This document shows, in pieces, positions 59,791 through 64,000 of a stretch of 64,000 nt of DNA. The DNA comes from Candidatus Nomurabacteria bacterium (GTDB lineage Bacteria > Patescibacteriota > Saccharimonadia > Saccharimonadales > Saccharimonadaceae): NCBI GenBank assembly GCA_031257295.1, contig JAIROX010000006.1, positions 96,365 through 160,364 on the forward strand. Reading direction: 5' to 3'. How positions within the stretch are numbered: the stretch's first letter is position 1; every line of letters begins with the position of its first letter. A program made the position numbers and the translations under genes. The notes under the pieces were generated by a model. The model searched no databases. It was not told where the DNA came from and saw only the letters and a program-made list of their open reading frames with translations.

Positions 59791-61080
59791 TTACAATTCC
59801 CCGCCATACAAGGTTTCAATTTTGTTGTTGAGCATCACCAAGTCCTGCTTGGCACAGTTACCAACCGCTGCTAGAGTCCATATATCAGCCGCAAAAAACT
59901 CACGCACCACGCTCACAATAGCATCAATCGACACCCGTTTTATCATTTCCGGCACCTTATCGTAGTTATCAACTACACCTTCCATAAAGTATTTACCAGA
60001 GTAGAACCCGCTAATTTGCCCTACAGTTTGCGCGCCCATTTGGTAGCGTCCTAATGCGTATTGTTTAGCAGCTTCAACATCTTCACTACTAATGTTACCT
60101 CTCAGGATCTCTCGTATCTCACTGACCATCAGCCCGAACAGCGCCTCGGATGTGTCATAATTCACACCGCCGCCAAAGTCCCACGAAGCTTCCATAGGGC
60201 CATTTGATATGTCAGAAAATATACTATAAACTAATCCGCGCTTTCTGGCCTTACCTAATATCTTGCTATACAAAGTACCGGTTAGTATGTGGTTCAGGCA
60301 ATCCATGGCGTCAACTTCTCCATCAGTTAACTTACGCTGCAAAATTGACGACCAGCCAAAAGTTAGATTTGAGGCGTCCTTGCGACGTATTAGAGTTGGT
60401 GCAGCTTTCGCATAACCATCGTGCGGCATGGCCGAACGTTCGCCAGCCGGCAGGTTCCAGCTTTCTAGCATACCTTTAATTTGAGCCCTGCGGCCGCGCA
60501 ACTTACCAGCAATAATAAATCTCATATTACCGGCTGTATGCGTTCTGGTATAGTGCTCTTTAATATCCGCCAGCGTGATATCGCCGATTGTCTTAAAGCG
60601 TTGGCTAAACAATAAGGTGTCCTCGCCTAGTGACTGCTGGATCTTTGGCCAAAGCAGTCGATTATAATTATTGAGTGCATCTGCTAGCTCGTTCTTGACA
60701 TTGCCCTTTTCGCTTTCGAGCTCAGAACCATTAAACTTCGGTTCCACAATCGCCAACTCCTGCAAGTCTAGAATACGTTGCCACTCAAAGTCGGCGCAGT
60801 TAGCAATGTAAGTCATCGAAATATCACCTGTTACAGCGTTGTGATAAGCACCGTTTTTGGTAAATTCTGCTTCGTAAGCGTGCTCGTTCTTAAATTTAGA
60901 ATTGGCGCCAAACGCCATATGTTCCATCAAGTGCGCCGTTTCGTACCTATCATGCGAGCGTGTGTAACGGTTACCAGCCCGAAAATTGAACTGATAGCTC
61001 ATGACGGTGGCACTAGGTATATTTATCAGCAATCCTTCAGCGCCATTTTTTAACTTTACTTCTTCAATTGTGTGCTTCAT
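59791..61080 (-). CDS. M16-family zinc peptidase
   Basis: 429 residues. Inverted zinc motif HLMEH (His50, Glu53, His54) with the downstream ESEKGNVKNELAD glutamates. One peptidase plus one inactive-type domain. Relatives process peptides or act in envelope maintenance; substrate unknown. Lies between secA and murD in the same direction, 13 bases after secA. Confidence 0.87.
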   Translation of the reverse strand: MKHTIEEVKLKNGAEGLLINIPSATVMSYQFNFRAGNRYTRSHDRYETAHLMEHMAFGANSKFKNEHAYEAEFTKNGAYHNAVTGDISMTYIANCADFEWQRILDLQELAIVEPKFNGSELESEKGNVKNELADALNNYNRLLWPKIQQSLGEDTLLFSQRFKTIGDITLADIKEHYTRTHTAGNMRFIIAGKLRGRRAQIKGMLESWNLPAGERSAMPHDGYAKAAPTLIRRKDASNLTFGWSSILQRKLTDGEVDAMDCLNHILTGTLYSKILGKARKRGLVYSIFSDISNGPMEASWDFGGGVNYDTSEALFGLMVSEIREILRGNISSEDVEAAKQYALGRYQMGAQTVGQISGFYSGKYFMEGVVDNYDKVPEMIKRVSIDAIVSVVREFFAADIWTLAAVGNCAKQDLVMLNNKIETLYGGEL

Positions 61081-61093
61081 GGGCCGGCGTTAC

Positions 61094-63763
61094 CTACCTG
61101 CGACCTTTTTTACGGTTTTGACGAGTAGCCTTCTTCTTTTTGCGGGCCTCGTTCTTTTTGCGGTTAGCTTCGCTAGATTTTACATTAGTAGACTTAAACT
61201 CATGGTCTAAGTTTTCTTCACCAGCCGAGACTTCATTCACACCCTTTTCAACAGCGCTTTCGGCCATCTTAGTAAGTTCAGTCTCATAGTCATCATCAGC
61301 TAACCCGGCAATCTCTTGGCGAGTTACACCATAAAGCATCCTCAGCACCTCTTCACGCAAAGTGTCTTGCAGACTCGCAAATAGCTTTTGTGATTCGCTA
61401 CGATACTCTACTAATGGATCGCGCTGGCCAACACTACGCCAGTGAATACCCTCACGCAGATGTTGCATGTTTTCCAGGTGTTGCATCCACAGAGTGTCAA
61501 GAACCTGCAAGTAAACCTCTCGCTCAACCTTGCGCACAATTTCACTGCCAAGATCTTCTTCTTTATCCGCATAAAGCGCCAAGGCTTTTTCCTCAGCCAT
61601 CTTACGACGCTGCTTGTCATTCTTGATATCACCTATAGCCTTGATATCTTTGTCGCTTAGTGGGAACTGCACCTTAAACTCTTCAGTAAACTTTTTATTG
61701 TTTTTAGCTGGTAGCTCAGTCAAAACTTGCGTAGCTTCTTTGATCAAGCTCTCAACTTCTGGCTTAATATCGTCGCCTTCCAAAATCTTGCGGCGCATTA
61801 AGTAAACTACGCGGCGATGACGGTTGATCACATTATCGTACTGAACAACATTTTTGCGTGAGTCAAAATTAAAGCCCTCCACGCGTTTTTGAGCGTTCTC
61901 AAGAGTTTTACTCACCGCTCGATTCTGGATTGGCGTGTCTTCATCTACGCCGAGTCTATCCATCAAAGATCGTATACGATCTCCTTGGAAAATACGCATC
62001 AGATCATCTTCAGTACTTACATAAAATTGTGTTTCACCTGGGTCACCCTGACGCCCCGAACGGCCACGCAGCTGGTTGTCAATTCGGCGCGACTCATGAC
62101 GCTCCGAACCGATCACTACTAGGCCACCTTTCTCAACTACACCTTTACCAAGCTTAATATCCGTACCACGGCCGGCCATATTAGTTGAAAGCGTAATAGC
62201 GCCCTTCTCACCCGCCTTAGCAATAATCGCTGCTTCGCGTTCGTTGTTTTTAGCATTCAATATTTCGTATTTAATGCCCTCTTTATCTAGGTAATGTGCG
62301 ATTTGCTCATTCTTAACCACCGAACCAGAGCCCACTAACACCGGCCGACCGGCCTTATTGTGCTCCTTAATTGCATCAGCCACAGCTTTAAGCTTGGCAG
62401 CTTCAGTTTTGAATATTAGATCGTCTTTATCTACACGAACCAATAGTTTATTTGGCGGAATCTGCACCACGTCAAGGCTGTAAATCTGCTGGAACTCTTC
62501 AGCTTCGGTAAAAGCCGTGCCAGTCATGCCAGACAATTTACCGTACAGACGGAAATAGTTCTGGAAGCTAATAGTGGCCAAAGTCATGCTTTCTTGCAGG
62601 ACAGCTACGCCTTCTTTCGCCTCAATCGCCTGATGCAAGCCTTCGTTGTAGCGGCGGCCGTGCATCAAACGGCCAGTGTGTTCATCAACGATGATGACTT
62701 CGCCACCATTAGTAACTACGTAGTCTTTATCTCGCCTAAAAACAGTTTGAGCGCGCAGGGCTTGATCCATATGATAAACCAGGCGGATATGTTCCGGTGA
62801 ATACAGGTTTTTGACCCCGAGTACTTTCTGAATCTTATCCATGCCCTTATCTGTCAAAGCTACGCTACGGCGTTTTTCATCAAGCACGTAATCGTCTGAT
62901 CCAAGCTTGGCAGCAATTTTGGCAAACTGGTAATAACTCTCAGGATTATCGGCCGCCGGTGCACTGATAATCAGCGGCGTACGAGCCTCATCGATTAGAA
63001 TCGAGTCAACTTCATCCACGATCGCGAAGTTTAGCTCGCGTTGGCGTAACAGCTCAACTTCGTTAACCATGTTATCGCGCAGGTAGTCAAACCCAAATTC
63101 ATTGTTGGTGCCATAAGTAACATCTGCTGCATAAGCCTCCTTGCGCGTAGCTGGCTTCAGCTTGCGCATGCCTGGGTCCTCGTGGGCTTCATTATCAAAG
63201 TTTTTATCATAAATAAACGATGCGTCATTAATAATCACGCCGACACTGAGGCCCAAGAAATCATAAACCGCGCCCATCCAGCCAGCATCACGCTGCGCCA
63301 AGTAATCGTTCACTGTCACTACATGGACACCCTTACCTTCAAGCGCATTCAAATACACCGGCAGCGTCGCTACCAAAGTCTTGCCCTCGCCCGTCTTCAT
63401 TTCAGCCACATTGCCTTCATGGAGCACCATGCCGCCAACCAGCTGCACGTCAAAAGGACGCATGCCCAGTTCACGATTAGCTGCTTCACGCACCACCGCG
63501 AAAGCTTCTGGCAAAATCGTGTCGAGCGTGACACCTTTTTTGCTCAACTTTTTTTTCAATAGATCCGTCTGCTCGCGCAACTGTTTCTGGGTCATTTTTT
63601 GGTATTTTTTCTCAAGAGCGTTAACTTCCACCACGCGTTTTTCAAGTCGCTTTAGGGCCTTCTTCTGAGCATCACCAAAAACCTTCTGTAAAACTTTTGT
63701 TCGCACTGAACGGTCAGCCAACTTATCAGTTGGTTTTTTACCTTTTGTTACTTTTTTTTGCAC
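61094..63763 (-). CDS. secA: protein translocase ATPase SecA
   Basis: 889 residues. Walker A MKTGEGKTL (about residue 125), DEVDSILIDEARTPLIIS, NMAGRGTDIKLG, ERHESRRIDNQLRGRSGRQGD. The C-terminus is Lys/Arg-rich, without the zinc-binding cysteines. GTG start with GAGG about 10 bases upstream; TATAAT about 50 bases upstream. Confidence 0.97.
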   Translation of the reverse strand: MQKKVTKGKKPTDKLADRSVRTKVLQKVFGDAQKKALKRLEKRVVEVNALEKKYQKMTQKQLREQTDLLKKKLSKKGVTLDTILPEAFAVVREAANRELGMRPFDVQLVGGMVLHEGNVAEMKTGEGKTLVATLPVYLNALEGKGVHVVTVNDYLAQRDAGWMGAVYDFLGLSVGVIINDASFIYDKNFDNEAHEDPGMRKLKPATRKEAYAADVTYGTNNEFGFDYLRDNMVNEVELLRQRELNFAIVDEVDSILIDEARTPLIISAPAADNPESYYQFAKIAAKLGSDDYVLDEKRRSVALTDKGMDKIQKVLGVKNLYSPEHIRLVYHMDQALRAQTVFRRDKDYVVTNGGEVIIVDEHTGRLMHGRRYNEGLHQAIEAKEGVAVLQESMTLATISFQNYFRLYGKLSGMTGTAFTEAEEFQQIYSLDVVQIPPNKLLVRVDKDDLIFKTEAAKLKAVADAIKEHNKAGRPVLVGSGSVVKNEQIAHYLDKEGIKYEILNAKNNEREAAIIAKAGEKGAITLSTNMAGRGTDIKLGKGVVEKGGLVVIGSERHESRRIDNQLRGRSGRQGDPGETQFYVSTEDDLMRIFQGDRIRSLMDRLGVDEDTPIQNRAVSKTLENAQKRVEGFNFDSRKNVVQYDNVINRHRRVVYLMRRKILEGDDIKPEVESLIKEATQVLTELPAKNNKKFTEEFKVQFPLSDKDIKAIGDIKNDKQRRKMAEEKALALYADKEEDLGSEIVRKVEREVYLQVLDTLWMQHLENMQHLREGIHWRSVGQRDPLVEYRSESQKLFASLQDTLREEVLRMLYGVTRQEIAGLADDDYETELTKMAESAVEKGVNEVSAGEENLDHEFKSTNVKSSEANRKKNEARKKKKATRQNRKKGRR

Positions 63764-63826
63764 TATTAAACCTCGCTTATTACTGAAAATACCTTCAAGT
63801 CACTTCTGTAAATTATAGGGTATTTC

Positions 63827-64000
63827 TTATGGATTCGCAACTGCTCTAACCACAATCACCTGCCTATAACTATTGCAAGATGGTACAGCCAGATTTACCT
63901 TAGTACCAAACCAGACTCTATTGTTGATAGTGCCACTGCTGCCGCCATAGGTTACTAGTGAAGGTGTACCAGTTGGTATGGGAAGATATGTTGCGGGTGG
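63827..64000 (-). CDS. C-terminal fragment of a secreted or pilin-like protein
   Basis: Fifty-seven codons and a TAA stop are visible; the 5' part lies beyond the right edge. Sequence is Gly/Ser/Thr-rich (LVTYGGSSGTINNRVWFG) and ends CNSYRQVIVVRAVANP. Surface or pilin-like character is a guess from composition. Confidence 0.5.
   Translation of the reverse strand, partial: PPATYLPIPTGTPSLVTYGGSSGTINNRVWFGTKVNLAVPSCNSYRQVIVVRAVANP

Noticed and set aside
1..64000. CRISPR arrays, insertion sequences, prophage or integrase genes
   Set aside because: No repeat-spacer pattern, transposase, integrase or phage structural gene was found on reading both strands.

Overview
The window looks like a chromosomal segment of a Patescibacteria (CPR) bacterium, most probably Candidatus Saccharibacteria (TM7). 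This rests on gene content and layout: a compact, densely packed genome of mid-40s percent G+C by eye; a division and cell-wall cluster reading rsmH - tiny ORF - ftsL-like - ftsI - mraY - ftsW - murG - ftsQ; a type IV secretion/conjugation-like ATPase; DUF3048, DUF4367-like and PEGA membrane proteins; a sigma-region-4/HARE-HTH protein without region 2; and many receiver-only response regulators. UGA acts as an ordinary stop codon and a prfB (RF2) gene is present. The lineage is inferred, not proven.

Layout. Positions 1-24 kb are almost all plus strand: gltX, DUF3048, two histidine kinase/response regulator pairs, tRNA-Glu, a pseudouridine synthase, der, pth, two small charged proteins, dprA, topA, the sigma4/HARE protein and the TraD-like ATPase. 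A 700-base gene-free stretch (23985-24686) follows. From 24.7 kb onward nearly everything is minus strand: the division/murein cluster, rnhA, yqeG- and yvcK-like genes, glyS, a formate/nitrite channel, recO, a third kinase/regulator pair, xseAB, a flippase-like protein, a CtpA-type protease, a CHAP murein hydrolase, a broken adhesin, ftsEX, prfB, murD, an M16 peptidase and secA. Exceptions are rpmA with a Trm11-like methyltransferase, and murI. The convergent orientation at about 24 kb resembles a replication terminus. A separate gene-free AT-rich stretch at 32.5-33.1 kb carries a tight cluster of DnaA-box-like sites.

Regulation is the most striking part. At least 17 genes have a TG-n-TANNAT extended -10 element (or close variant) ending 6-9 bases before the start codon, which predicts leaderless mRNAs. 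In contrast, five intergenic sites carry a run of exactly nine C or G. In four of them the run lies between a TTGC-type -35 and a -10 element; the fifth is near dut. These are candidates for slippage-tunable (phase-variable) or structurally specialised promoters. A strong minus-strand promoter (TTGACA, 17 bp, TGC-TACAAT) at 15.0 kb drives an apparently non-coding RNA of about 330 nt. Its helices contain G-U pairs valid only on the minus strand, and it ends in an intrinsic terminator. I match it to no RNA family.

The genes together serve translation (gltX, glyS, tRNA-Glu, prfB, pth, rpmA, der, rsmH), envelope growth and division (dcw cluster, murD, murI, ftsEX, CHAP hydrolase, CtpA), DNA uptake, transfer and repair (dprA, TraD-like ATPase, recO, xseAB, topA, rnhA, dut), protein export (secA), and surface interaction (frameshifted IPT/TIG-Ig adhesin with an LPLTK-type C-terminal anchor; a secreted Ala-rich protein).
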